Shown one piece after another: positions 23,055-33,600 of a stretch of DNA of 64,000 bases; position 1 is the first letter of the stretch; each line of letters starts with the position of its first letter. The notes under the pieces were generated by a model. It did not search any database. It saw only the letters and a program-made list of their open reading frames with translations, and was not told where the DNA came from. This stretch comes from Prostheceraeus crozeri (lineage: Eukaryota; Platyhelminthes; Polycladida; Euryleptidae). The stretch is from positions 1 to 64,000 of the forward strand of contig CAJQUW010008939.1 of assembly GCA_907163375.1 (NCBI GenBank), written 5' to 3'. A program made the position numbers and the translations under genes.

Positions 23055-24680
23055 TTATTCCACCTCCATCTGGCTCTGTTCCTTCAAGTCTCGCATGAAG
23101 CGGCTCATCAAACGAGGACGTGGACATCGCTCTGATAGAAGGCTATTGTCATCTTGAGCACGCACCACTCTGCCGCTGTTCCACGCGTAGCTGTTGCATT
23201 TGAGAAGAAGGCGTCGTTGTCGTCTTATAGAAGTGGTGGTGTTGGATTTTGTTGTGCTCTTGCTTGTGTTGTCTGCATCGCCGTCCACTCTTGTCCATCG
23301 GATGTCCACTCTTCTTCCTCGCAACAGGGCTCGATGGATGTGCCACTTGAGCTGTTTGTTGCCTTGCATGAGAGTGGAGAGTGTGTTGGCGGCGTTTGGA
23401 CGAAGGATTCGGGAATAGATGACAGTGGGCGATGTGTCGACGTCAGTGGTGTCGGGTCGTACGCCCAACTCCACAAGGATTCTGTGTTGAGGCTGTCGGT
23501 TGTTGACTCGGAGTTTAGTGCGTATCCAACCGAGACCAAAACGACGCACTTGGTCATGAGAGAGACCGAGAGTGTGTTCATGTCTAGCAGCCAAGACTTG
23601 CCATGCTGACCAGCGACCAGTGAGACGCAAGGGGTGAGGCAGGCATGGGGTTTCTTCAGTCTCTCTCCTAGGTCTCAGTTGCTTAGTGACAGTCTTGTTT
23701 GACTTCTGTGCTTTGGCAGCTGCAGTCAGCCGTTTTGCAGTTGTAGATGGAGATGTTCTCTTCTTGGCACCAGCGGTTAGACGTTTTCTCTTCATTGGAG
23801 GATGAAGTATTCTCCGTATTCTCTCTCGAATCTCTTCATCTTTCTCATCGTCATCACCTCGTGTTGTAGCAGTACTGTCGGGGACTGACTCAGTGGATGG
23901 GTTATCCAGTCTCGACAACATGGCATTGACATCGCTTGCAATAGGATCGCTCCTTCCACGCACCTCCTCTCCGTAGGCATCAAAGAACTCCACTCCGTGC
24001 TCCAGGTAGCAGATGGCCATCAAGAAGTCGAAGATGCTGCTCATATTGCTCAGTTTGAGGTATTTTCCACCTGTCATGTCGGCCAACGCCTTCCAGAAGA
24101 ACTCGAATCTTGCGTTTGGAAGCGCTTGTACACTGTAAATGCTTAAGTTCAGCTCCTCCTTCAAGGCCTGTGTCTCTTGACGCCAATCTATGTTTCGGAG
24201 GTTCCGATAGTGGTTCAGTTCGTGTGGTAAATTGTCTCCAATGATGACGAGACGCTTTCGAGTGCCGGAGCTCCATGAGAAGCTGGTGCGCACCTCGTGC
24301 AAAGCCAACTCGTAGCACTCTTCGACATCGCCGCCGCCACCTGTACCTCTCACGTTGCGTATAAATCGGCATAGCTCCGCTGCATCGGTTGTAAAGTCCA
24401 GTTGTTGCAAAAGGTAAGGTTCTTCTCCGTAATCTCCGTGTCCCAGGATTCCGATCCGAATGCCTGGGATATCGGCAAGCAATCGCTCCGTCAACTCAAT
24501 TACTCGGTCCTTTACTGTTCCGATGACACTGCTCATAGAGCCAGTCGTGTCGAAACAGAAGACAATCTCAATTGGCTGGTTGATCATGTCAGCTGGAGGC
24601 GGTGTTGATGTCGAGGCATGTGCAACAGATGCAGAGGATGCTTTACTGCTGCTTTGTTTGTTGAGTTCAGGCTTCGTCAT
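23055..24680 (-). CDS. VWA-domain protein, copy 3 (541 aa, intronless)
   Basis: This is the best-preserved copy. The VWA domain (about 36-225) has the metal-ion site D44-T-T-G-S48, a GTGGGGD segment (about 112-118) and IGDN (147-150). An acidic patch (277-283), basic linker with MKRKR (296-300) and AKKR (305-308), and the unrecognised C-terminal region (about 352-541) follow. An in-frame ATG 54 bp upstream (24734) exists but lies inside the TATA box, so the start at 24680, shared with copies 1 and 2, is preferred. A poly(A) signal AATAAA (minus strand, 22917-22912) follows. The order VWA, nuclear-type basic linker, C-terminal region suggests a nuclear or nucleic-acid-associated protein. That is inference. 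Confidence 0.87.
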   Translation of the reverse strand: MTKPELNKQSSSKASSASVAHASTSTPPPADMINQPIEIVFCFDTTGSMSSVIGTVKDRVIELTERLLADIPGIRIGILGHGDYGEEPYLLQQLDFTTDAAELCRFIRNVRGTGGGGDVEECYELALHEVRTSFSWSSGTRKRLVIIGDNLPHELNHYRNLRNIDWRQETQALKEELNLSIYSVQALPNARFEFFWKALADMTGGKYLKLSNMSSIFDFLMAICYLEHGVEFFDAYGEEVRGRSDPIASDVNAMLSRLDNPSTESVPDSTATTRGDDDEKDEEIRERIRRILHPPMKRKRLTAGAKKRTSPSTTAKRLTAAAKAQKSNKTVTKQLRPRRETEETPCLPHPLRLTGRWSAWQVLAARHEHTLGLSHDQVRRFGLGWIRTKLRVNNRQPQHRILVELGVRPDTTDVDTSPTVIYSRILRPNAANTLSTLMQGNKQLKWHIHRALLRGRRVDIRWTRVDGDADNTSKSTTKSNTTTSIRRQRRLLLKCNSYAWNSGRVVRAQDDNSLLSERCPRPRLMSRFMRDLKEQSQMEVE

Positions 24681-24733
24681 TCTCGTTCGCTTGTATTGTA
24701 GATTGAATGCTGGAATTCCTTGTTTGCGGCGCA

Positions 24734-24779
24734 TTTTATATGCTAGAATCAGCTATAATTAGAAGGCAACGACACCGTG
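24734..24779 (-). promoter_or_regulatory. TATA box and TGAGTCA region of VWA copy 3
   Basis: On the minus strand TATAAAA (24740-24734) lies about 55 bp before the chosen ATG. The plus strand reads TGAGTCA from 24778, just as in copy 1. Upstream homology to copy 2 runs on to about 24870 and includes the block around GGCGTCACAGCGGAACGTCA. Confidence 0.6.
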
Positions 24780-24873
24780 AGTCATTCGTAATGGTGATGT
24801 CGTCATCGAGAATTGGCGTCACAGCGGAACGTCAGAACTGTTCACGTGAAACGGTTTCTCTCTCTTCACTCGT

Positions 24874-24912
24874 GTCTCTCTCTCTCTCTCTCTCATTCAT
24901 TCATTCATTCAT
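24874..24912. repeat. (TC)n-(ATTC)n microsatellite
   Basis: About ten TC units followed by four or five ATTC units, just outside the copy 3 promoter homology. Confidence 0.9.
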
Positions 24913-24929
24913 ATAAAGTCCATGTTTGT

Positions 24930-26370
24930 GTTTATCCTTTTTCAGCGTGTCTCTCTTTTTCACTTTTCTGCTCTTAGAAAGATCAAGAGTTTAATTCCAT
25001 TATCTGAGAAACGGTTTTGCATGTTTTGAATGCAATTGTGCTTGCGTAATTGATGTTCAATTTCCGAATAATAAACTCTGACTACTCTTGGTCTAATTAT
25101 CTGATAAAAAACGAGCGTTGAAGCTGAAAAGTTGTTGCTGGAATTGTCACTGTTTTCTTGTCGTTTCTTATTTTAGATATTTTTTCTTGATCTTTTTATG
25201 TGGCATCATAGCTACATTTTTCATTGAACTTGTAACCCATCGTACCTCTTACACATGAAATTATTCGTGTCACACATAGATTCATAATTTCAAATAGAAT
25301 ACTGGCATTCGGTCGAACAATCAACGCCATTTCTTTGTCCTCTAAAGCAAAATTTTAGAATGTCTCCAATGCATGAATTATTCGTGAACCACTGGCCACC
25401 GAGATATTTGCCTCTTTCCGTGAAAATGATGCTTGATTAGAAGTAACTTGATTTTCGTTGCGTTGCTATGATGTTTAAGTATTGCAAAGGCACATCGACG
25501 AAATCTCAATTGCCGATGGTGCAGACAAGGAGACACGACAAGATCAATTTTGTAACATTCATGGTGTCAGATGAGGTGTCATTATTATTTGTGTATTTAT
25601 TTATTGTGAACAACTTATGAAAGTTAATATAATTAAATCTTTTACGCAAGCACGTTCTACACTAATGTCGTGTCTTTGGCAAGCGAAAGTGATCGTATTA
25701 CACTTCTTTCAACATGTTAAAATATATTTACGATGAAATTACATATATGAACATCTACAAGAAAAGGACATGTGTTATGAAGATGTCCTAGAAGATAATT
25801 AAGAATAAAGGAGATCATTGAGTAAACAGTAAGGTCTGTGGTCACGTATTATGTTTTTTGATTGCATGTGCCAAATTTAATTTATATCTACACTTTCGTT
25901 AAAGCTTCCATTTTTGATGGACCATGTAGTTTCTTGGTATTGTCTTTCTTGTAGATATCTGTAGATGTAATTTCAATGTTAAAAGATGCAATCACCTTCG
26001 CTTGACAATGACACAGCATTAGTGTCGAACGTATTTGCGGGAAGGATAAGATCTTTTTATTTTATTTGATTCGATTACATTATCTTTTGCAAGTGGTTTA
26101 CTGTCCACAAGAAATAAATGAAGTGTTATTTAGTAAAAGATGAGCTCCTGTCGTTGATCACTTTGAAATAAATCACTTTCATTTATATTCGAATCTAGAG
26201 CCGAAGCGAACAAATTATATTTATTGACTCATTATTACACATGGGACAGTTAACGTTTTGCAGTTAAACAAGCATGAATACGAAACATATGAGCTTTATA
26301 CAATAATTTAGTTTTCTCTGTCGCATTATATTCAGTTCTCATGTTTATGGCATCATACGGGAGGTTGTTC
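24930..26370. other. Gene-free stretch left of the DDX11 exons
   Basis: AT-rich. I searched it for missing upstream DDX11 exons (helicase motif I, the first Fe-S cysteines) and found none. Confidence 0.35.
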
Positions 26371-26377
26371 ACATTCT

Positions 26378-26607
26378 TCGGTTTTGAGGCAAAACTCATT
26401 GCTCACTCCTCAGGTTTATTTTTGCCGGGTTTACTTAATCGTACAAAGTTAGTTTAATGCAACGCAGTGCAGGGCCGGCTATGCCCCAGAAGAAGAGTGT
26501 GACACTCGAAACGTCGGGACTCTGTATCTGCAGTGTTTTTAACTTTCTGAATTTTCTTGGCAAAAATAAACCAGAATAGTGAGCAATGTGTTTTGTCTCA
26601 AAACCGA
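26378..26607. mobile_element. Short element with about 50-bp inverted repeats
   Basis: The left arm (26378-26432) reads TCGGTTTTGAGGCAAAAC and on through GGTTTATTTTTGCC. The right arm (about 26555-26607) is its inverse with few differences. The centre holds a decayed hammerhead-like core. Target duplication is not evident. Confidence 0.65.
26483..26520 (+). ncRNA. Decayed hammerhead-like motif
   Basis: The series is CCC, CAGAAGA (for CTGATGA), stem II GAGTG/CACTC, GAAAC, GTC, GGGAC. The layout matches the complete ribozyme at 21928-21969, but the heptamer has two changes, so activity is not expected. It resembles the CTGAAGAAG...CGAAACGTCG tails common in Penelope-like elements. Confidence 0.4.
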
Positions 26608-26789
26608 TGAATATATTCACTTGCAACTGCTAGGCAAATGTTAAACATTGTCGAACGCATTCAGAAAGTTAACGATTTATTTTTCATAAATTTCAGCATG
26701 AAACCTTTAGTCAGTAGCTATTTTTCTGCAATACAGGTCAACAGATGAACAACTAGATCTGAACTCGCGGGCCGCAAGTCACTCGTAAG

Positions 26790-27239
26790 TTAGTGTGAAC
26801 TCATTGTTACTGAGTAATTAGGGTTGTCAGCCGATATTTCACCTGTCATTTTTCCATGAAAGTCCAATTCCAAATTAGACGGCCTTAATAACCATGATTA
26901 AGGCCGTCTAATTTGCTATGTAATACCATTGAGGTAGGAGCATTTCACCGTCCATTTTCGCATTTCCAGTGAAAATGACATTGAGGTGATTCCTATGGTT
27001 CACAATTTGGACTCTTGGATATCTCAAGCTTTACATACTTCAATGTTCTGAGCTGCATGGACTATGTAGAATATGATCATATATTTGAGTCTTTTGCAGA
27101 TCGAAATTTTGGATTTTTGATGTCATAGATTTTAAGTTCAAGAACAATGCATGTATTACCTTTCAAATGATCAGCCTAAATCGTCGGCGCGTAGCGCCAG
27201 ACGATTTAGGCTGATCATTTGAAAGGTAATATATCTTCA
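26790..27239 (+). repeat. Twin-hairpin repeat, copy A
   Basis: This is about 450 bp, closely similar to 45759-46225. It has two strong hairpins. One is GACGGCCTTAAT with inverse ATTAAGGCCGTC around a short CATG-containing loop near 26879-26912. The other is a long arm starting ATTACCTTTCAAATGATCAG (from about 27157) whose inverse ends at about 27230 around a GC-rich GGCGCGTAGCGCC turn. There is no coding. Superfamily unknown. Confidence 0.75.
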
Positions 27240-27411
27240 ATGTGAACCCCAATTGTCATTCATATAAAGTATTAACAATATTTATTAAGTAGAATACTTT
27301 GCATCGAATTATCATTAAGGAATCATCATTCATCATTTATTAAAATTTGACTTCATTCAAAAAATTTGGAACACAGCCTTCATGATTTCAGTTTCATGAT
27401 AATTTTTTCAG

Positions 27412-27620
27412 GGTCGCTCGTTGAAAGCGTGTCCATATTACTCAGTCCGCAAAGCCTTACCCTGGGCAGAATTGGTTTTATTACCTTATCAAATTTTGCT
27501 GCACAAAGAAACACGTGATAGTTGCCTCGGACCTAATGCACTGCATGGAAATGTTGTCATTGTTGATGAAGCTCATAATCTTCTGGATACTATTGTGGCA
27601 ACACATTCAGCGGTTCTTCA
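27412..27620 (+). CDS. DDX11: DDX11 exon: Fe-S cysteine and DEAH box
   Basis: The acceptor TTTTTTCAG ends at 27411 and the donor GTGAGT starts at 27621. The exon encodes LKACPYYSVRKALPW and then VVIVDEAHNLLDTI. Cys of CPYY corresponds to the fourth Fe-S ligand, and DEAH is the Walker B motif. The frame continues into the next exon through a split Gln codon. Confidence 0.92.
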
Positions 27621-30600
27621 GTGAGTAATGTTGATTTTTCTCGCTAATCTCGAAGCAATATATCTATCCATCTTGTCTCCTCAAGTCTGGCATACATCAA
27701 CTGCAGCTCGCAGCACTTCGTCTGAAATTCACAAGACATTTCTGTACTGTATCTTAATTAAATTGTCATTCGCATTTCATTATACTTTTGTATCATATTT
27801 TCAACTGCGAATTTCAGCCAATGTGCACATAGCCCTAGTCTGTATATTTATTAACCCATTAATGCACAAGCTACTTACAGAAATCAATTTTTATCAACGT
27901 TGAATTTTAGATAGCGATCAACACTTACTACAGTCTTACTACAGGTCAGGGGAACGCTTCTTCGAATTATTGCGTATAAATGCTTCTGGCTACCTTGACA
28001 TAGATTGGCATGTGACAATCTTCGACATCTGTTCATTTTTATAAAATCTCAGCAGATGTAGCCACCACGAGACATGTTTCGGCCTGTTGGGCCTCATCAG
28101 TCGTGGGTAGGTTTGAACCAGTGACCGTTGGAGTTGGAGGACATGCAAGCATGGTCTCTAACCACAAGGCCATCGGACCATTCGTTGAGAATGTGAATTA
28201 GCTCTTCTCAAGGGTGGACACCGGTTAACTGACAATAATACAGTAATGCAATCGACACTGACACTGCGAAATGACAACTCAAAGGGAGGGAATGACGGAC
28301 GAATCTAACATAGACATCTACCAAGGTAAAGCAAGAGACAAAGTGAATTGTTTTTGGATACACAAGGTGGGTTTGCACAATTTTATCAGCAGTGCCTCCA
28401 AAATACTTAGAAGAAAAGCAGAGTCAGAATGAGCCAGCACAGAAAAATGACTGACTGGAGGAACAGACTTTCCAAAGCGGTTGCAGGACATAACATGTCT
28501 GGTAGCAGCGCTATCTGGTAAGGACTTTGAGCGAGGACGAAAGCCACAAGAGGATATCCATGCAGGTAGATGCTCGGTCACTCTGGCAGACAAAGCACGT
28601 TGAGTGCGGCCCACATAGCTGCATCCACAATCACAAGGAAATTTATAAACGACACGGGCCTTACACTCGAGGGGCAACTCATCCATCAGAGAACGAACCT
28701 ATTGTAATACGTAGTACGGGATCTATTTCTGTTCGTTCTCTAAAGAATGTCTTGAAGATATTTATCTTGACAATACAAAATTTGATATTGTTTCGTTTAA
28801 GTAAAAAATCGGATTAGATTTTAGTGGTTTTGTGATACACCACCTCGTTTGTTTTGTTTGCTCTACTAGCTTCGTTGACAATGATGTCTGTCTACATACA
28901 GGGTTCCACGCCTTGAAAAAACCGGGAAATAACCTGGAATTTGGAAAAATTAATTAAGGTTGTGAAAAACCTTGGGAAAACCTCGGTTTTGCAGTCAGCA
29001 ACGAACTTCCACAATTCAAGGAAGCAACAGAAGATACAATCACTGCGTTCCGGCGAGACTGTAGGAATTTCCTCGAGACATTCCTGACCCATGTCAAGGA
29101 GAAAACGCCGCTAGACAACCGACTTGTGAAGCATATAAAATTCCTCAATCCCGAAGTTCTGGCTGCGGAGACCACTGACGTGATTCAGGAAGATTTCAAG
29201 TTTCTACTTGACTGCCTCCTCCCCAGCAAGTTCATACTTCTCAAGGATTGTGACAAGATTTTGACCCAATGGCGAGCATTTACCCGGGATGCGAGAAAAC
29301 TGGACGACTTCAAAAATTTCAGCCGAAGATGTATGAGGTTGGAGAGCCTGTACTATGATACATTGCATGATTCTGAGACTTACGAGATTCTTTAGCCTGC
29401 GATACGACTTCTTTTGACACTATCCCATGGTCAAGCGACTGTGGAACGCGGATTTTCCGTGAATAAGGAAACATCGACAGTCAACATCAGTCGACACGGC
29501 CTGATAGCGAGGAGAACCATTAAGGATCACATGGAACATTCAGGCGGGCTGTCGAAGTTAGTCGTGTCAGATGCTCTCCTCAATTCTGCCAAACATGCCA
29601 GACGGGGCTATGAAGCCCATCTAGCAAGACAGAAGTCTCTAGAACAACAGGCAAAATGTAACGAGACTAAAAAGTCAGCTCTTCAGGACCAACTGAAACT
29701 CCTGAAGCAGCGACTGAAATCTGTTCGGCGTGATGTAGACGATCTCACCGCAGACGCTGACAAACTCTATGAACAGGCGGAACGAACCCGAGATTTTGCT
29801 CATTTAGCAGAAGCAAATGCTTTATCTCGGGCAGTGAAAGACAAACAACTGCAAATTTCGATCCTTGAAACTGAGAAATCTCGTTTATTGGAAGAAGTCG
29901 CCAAGTGCTAGTTAGCCTACTTGTAGATAAAGTGTACATAGAATATCCTAAGAAACTGACATACATAGTCATTTACAAAATAATATTTTCTGGTATTCAA
30001 AAAACTCCTTATTATAGCATTTTTATTTCAATTACATGGCCTACTCAATGAATAAGTTTATTGTAGCCGGCCTATATGGTGCTTAAGGATGTTTGCATTG
30101 TTTTCGCTCTTTGAAAAGTCCTTCCAAATTCAATTGTGTCAGTTTCTTAGGACCTTTTCACAGTTAATTCTTTTAATTTTGTTTGTACTCGCTCACGAAC
30201 CCGTGCATGCCGTATATATTCGCTTTTATGTTGTACCGACTGGGCCCTATTGGTGGACCCCCCCCCCGACTCTGCCCACCTATGGGCGACGAGCTGAAAA
30301 TGTCACAAACCTGAGACCATCTGAATAGAATCTGCAGTGATTTTGGGAAAGGACAATATCTCCCATTCACTGTGTTGAGCTACAAACTTTCTGCCCACTT
30401 CAGCACTAAGTTCCTTCCTTTACCGTCCAGGACTTAGACGGTCTACCCTAAGTTCTCAGACGGTAATACCGGTAGAAGAAAAATATTTCGAATATAAATG
30501 GCACCGGGCTATTAGTTGAGACCCATACAAAGGGGTCTCAACTATACAGGGTAACATATACAGGGTAAGCAAAAATCGAAAATACACTGTATGTCTCAAA

Positions 30601-33600
30601 CCTACACAGATATCAAACAATAAAATAGACATAAATAGTTTCATTATAGCCAGGCTTAAAGGTACAGAACAATGTAGGATTATGAAAGAGAACTACCCCT
30701 CAACCACAAAGTTCTCTCATGAAAGTGAGCCTATATGTGATAGCTGTTATGTCATATGTATGCACATCATAAGCAATGTTCAAACGACATAGTGTAAGTG
30801 TGAAAATCCGGTTGATAGGCTTCACGCCTTTAGAAAAAGAATAATGCACCTTGAAAAACAGCATGAGACTGCGAAAGTCCGGTAGATAAAGGCTCTAGTA
30901 TGAACCTTAAGAATGAAAATGGAGAACCTTGAAAACCGGGAAAAACCCTTGAATTTCAATCCGGAAATTCTGTGGACACCCTGTACCTAGCTGTCTATTA
31001 TCTGATCATCTCCGATCTTTTTCATTCCAGCGTAGCGTTACCAGTTTTTATTCTTGGATTTTGAATCTCCTGCATCTGCAGAGATGGTTAGTAATTGTCA
31101 TCTTGTTAATTGCGGCAGCCAGCAATAGTGTGAATCATAGGACTTGACGACTTTGTTCACCATATCATGGGTCACTCATAACATATGCAAGTCCCTTTGT
31201 AGCAGGTGTTCCAGATTCACACTATTGCTGACTGCCGTAATTAGCAAGATGACAATCACTCACCACCTCTGCAGATGCAGGAGATTCAAAAATCGAGAAC
31301 AAAAACTGGTACCGCTACGTTGGAATAAAAAAAGTATGTTCCTATGTTGTGTAGAAAACGATGCAGGCCTATAGAGCGATGGTCTGTCAAAACAGGACTT
31401 GAAAAACCATGAAAATGTCCGAAGGCAAATTAACTTTGGATACGAAAAATGTATGTCATAGGCCGTTAAAACATTTGATGTTTAACCAAGAATGCAAGAA
31501 GTTCATCATAGTATTTCTACAGAAATCTCAAGTGAAGACTCTTTTGAATTATCCATTGGCTTGCAATTCGGAATGTCTGGACCCTTCTATTACGATAATA
31601 AGAGACAAGGACAGTCTGCATCGCAAGATGCTGCATTTAGCTCAAATTTTCATCATTAATCGTGTGATGCGAGGGTAAAACGGCGACAATGTACTGCGCG
31701 AATTCAGGAAATTCTTTGTGATGCTTCTGTTTTTTCTAAATTGACAAAGGCGGCACAGTTAGCGGACAACGAAGACTTCGACACACTGTTTTACAGACTT
31801 CTGTCCTGTTTTTCTATCAAGCCATGGCCGGGCAAACGAAAGTGACGTCCTAAGTTAGCTTTCACCCTATGAAATTGATCTTGTCGGATAATTAAATATC
31901 ATGTTTTGTCCGTTATAAGTGTTCAAAATGTACAAATAACACAGCACAGATGCAAAGATGTGCTTGAATTTAGGAAAAGGCAAAATGAAGACAGAAAAAT
32001 GGTAAAGGAATGAGGATGAAGTAGAGACACTCAAGAGGCGGAAACATTCGATGTCGTCTGATATCGAGAAATCAGAAGAGAAAGCTTATATTTTGGCCGA
32101 AGTTTTTTTCCTCGTTTCCATGATTTTTAAATCCGTTAAGTTTTAGTTCATCACTTTAAGGAAAAAGAAAAAATCACAAAATCAATTTCAAAAACAAAAA
32201 TATGAGCATTTTGAATCTTAATTTCATAATGATTGCGCACACAGAAAAGTCAACAAACCTAATTAAGAAATACAATATTGATGGTAATTTAGTTTCCAAA
32301 CCTTGCAGACAAATGAAAGATGCCCTTCGCTCTTCCAGCTTTAGAGATAAGCATGCTAAATGTGATGTTTGTGCCGTTCTTCCTGATGACAGTATTTGTG
32401 ATTGCAGATATGGTGTTTATTTCTTCACTTGTAAGTTATGTGATAGGTTTTGCATTGGACAGATTGCCCGTCCGTTTTATATTCGTTACTATGACCATTC
32501 TCGCACCATAGACAGTCTATCTAATTCTAGTGCACTTTCCGAACATATTAAATCAATGCATCGGGATGAGTGACAGACCATACTTGATTACGACATCAAA
32601 ATTCTAAGTAGGCACCATACAACGGGTGAAGCTCGTATAGAGGAAGCGCCAGCAATTGAAAAACTTCGTCCAAACATCAACCGACGACATGAGATGACTT
32701 CTTTATAACAATAGGCCTATATGAATATATGCGCATTACCAATTTCCTCCCGTATGACGCCATTAACAATGCTTATGGATGGATAATTTTTGCTTTATGC
32801 AGCATTATAGTATACATGTATTAGCGTTTGCTCTGCACCACCATGTGACATTACACTCATTTTATCTCTTTTTCAGATATGATAGACTGACCGCCGCAAT
32901 TAATCAATTAGATCATTATATGAAGAAGCATCGCTCAAGATTTCACCCGAATAATTGGCTTCGATTATCACAGTTGTCTTATTCGTTGAATAATTGGCGC
33001 AAATATATCGAAAAGATATTCAAAATGGATCAGGAAAAGAAACTTGAATCACATGACAAAGAAATGTCAGGCATATCAAACTTGAATTCTTTTCTGTATC
33101 AAACTCAGACAGAATCGATCAATTTTCATCCGTTGGTTTCATATTTACGGAGCAGTGGCTTGGTGCGGAAGCTTTCTGGACTCCCTAAGACAAAACTCGT
33201 GGAGACTACAAAAAAGTAATTATAACTCGGTCAATTATCGAGTTTTTCATTAAAATGTATTTCATCTTTCAGTATTTCATATTGAGCATTATCACAGCAG
33301 TATCTTTTGTCATGTGATTAGACAGGGAATCTTTTGACTGTAGTCAAGGATTGTCCACAGATGCTGCCAGAGCATGACCAGGAACCAACCATGCTACATG
33401 TATCTGGCGCAGAAGCGTTAAGATGGATTTTTATAATTTACAACCAGTGTACCTAGTATATTGCTGAGAATTTTCCTGTTTTAAAATTTAATTTCAATAC
33501 TTAAATAGGCTGACTCCAAAACATATAAAATCTATCGCTAAGGTTCTACAAAAGGTTAGCAACATACGATTGCTTTTGAAAGAAAATAAGAAATAAATAT

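Larger units (their letters stand above)
28031..28690 (-). mobile_element. 5'-truncated Penelope-like retroelement with SINE-like, ribozyme-bearing tail
   Basis: On the minus strand the endonuclease frame (28686-28318) is followed by about 120 bp of spacer, then the tRNA-like region (TGGCCTTGTGG and GGTTCAAACC, about 28170-28107), then a hammerhead core and an AT-rich tail. No reverse transcriptase is visible upstream of 28690, so the copy is cut off there. The tail is shared with the SINE at 21724-22003. Inserted in a DDX11 intron in the opposite orientation to the gene. Confidence 0.75.

Noticed and set aside
24681-24734. Upstream ATG that would extend VWA copy 3 by 18 residues
   Set aside because: It lies in the TATA box, and the added residues are not a shared N-terminus in the other copies. 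The common MTKPELNK start is preferred.
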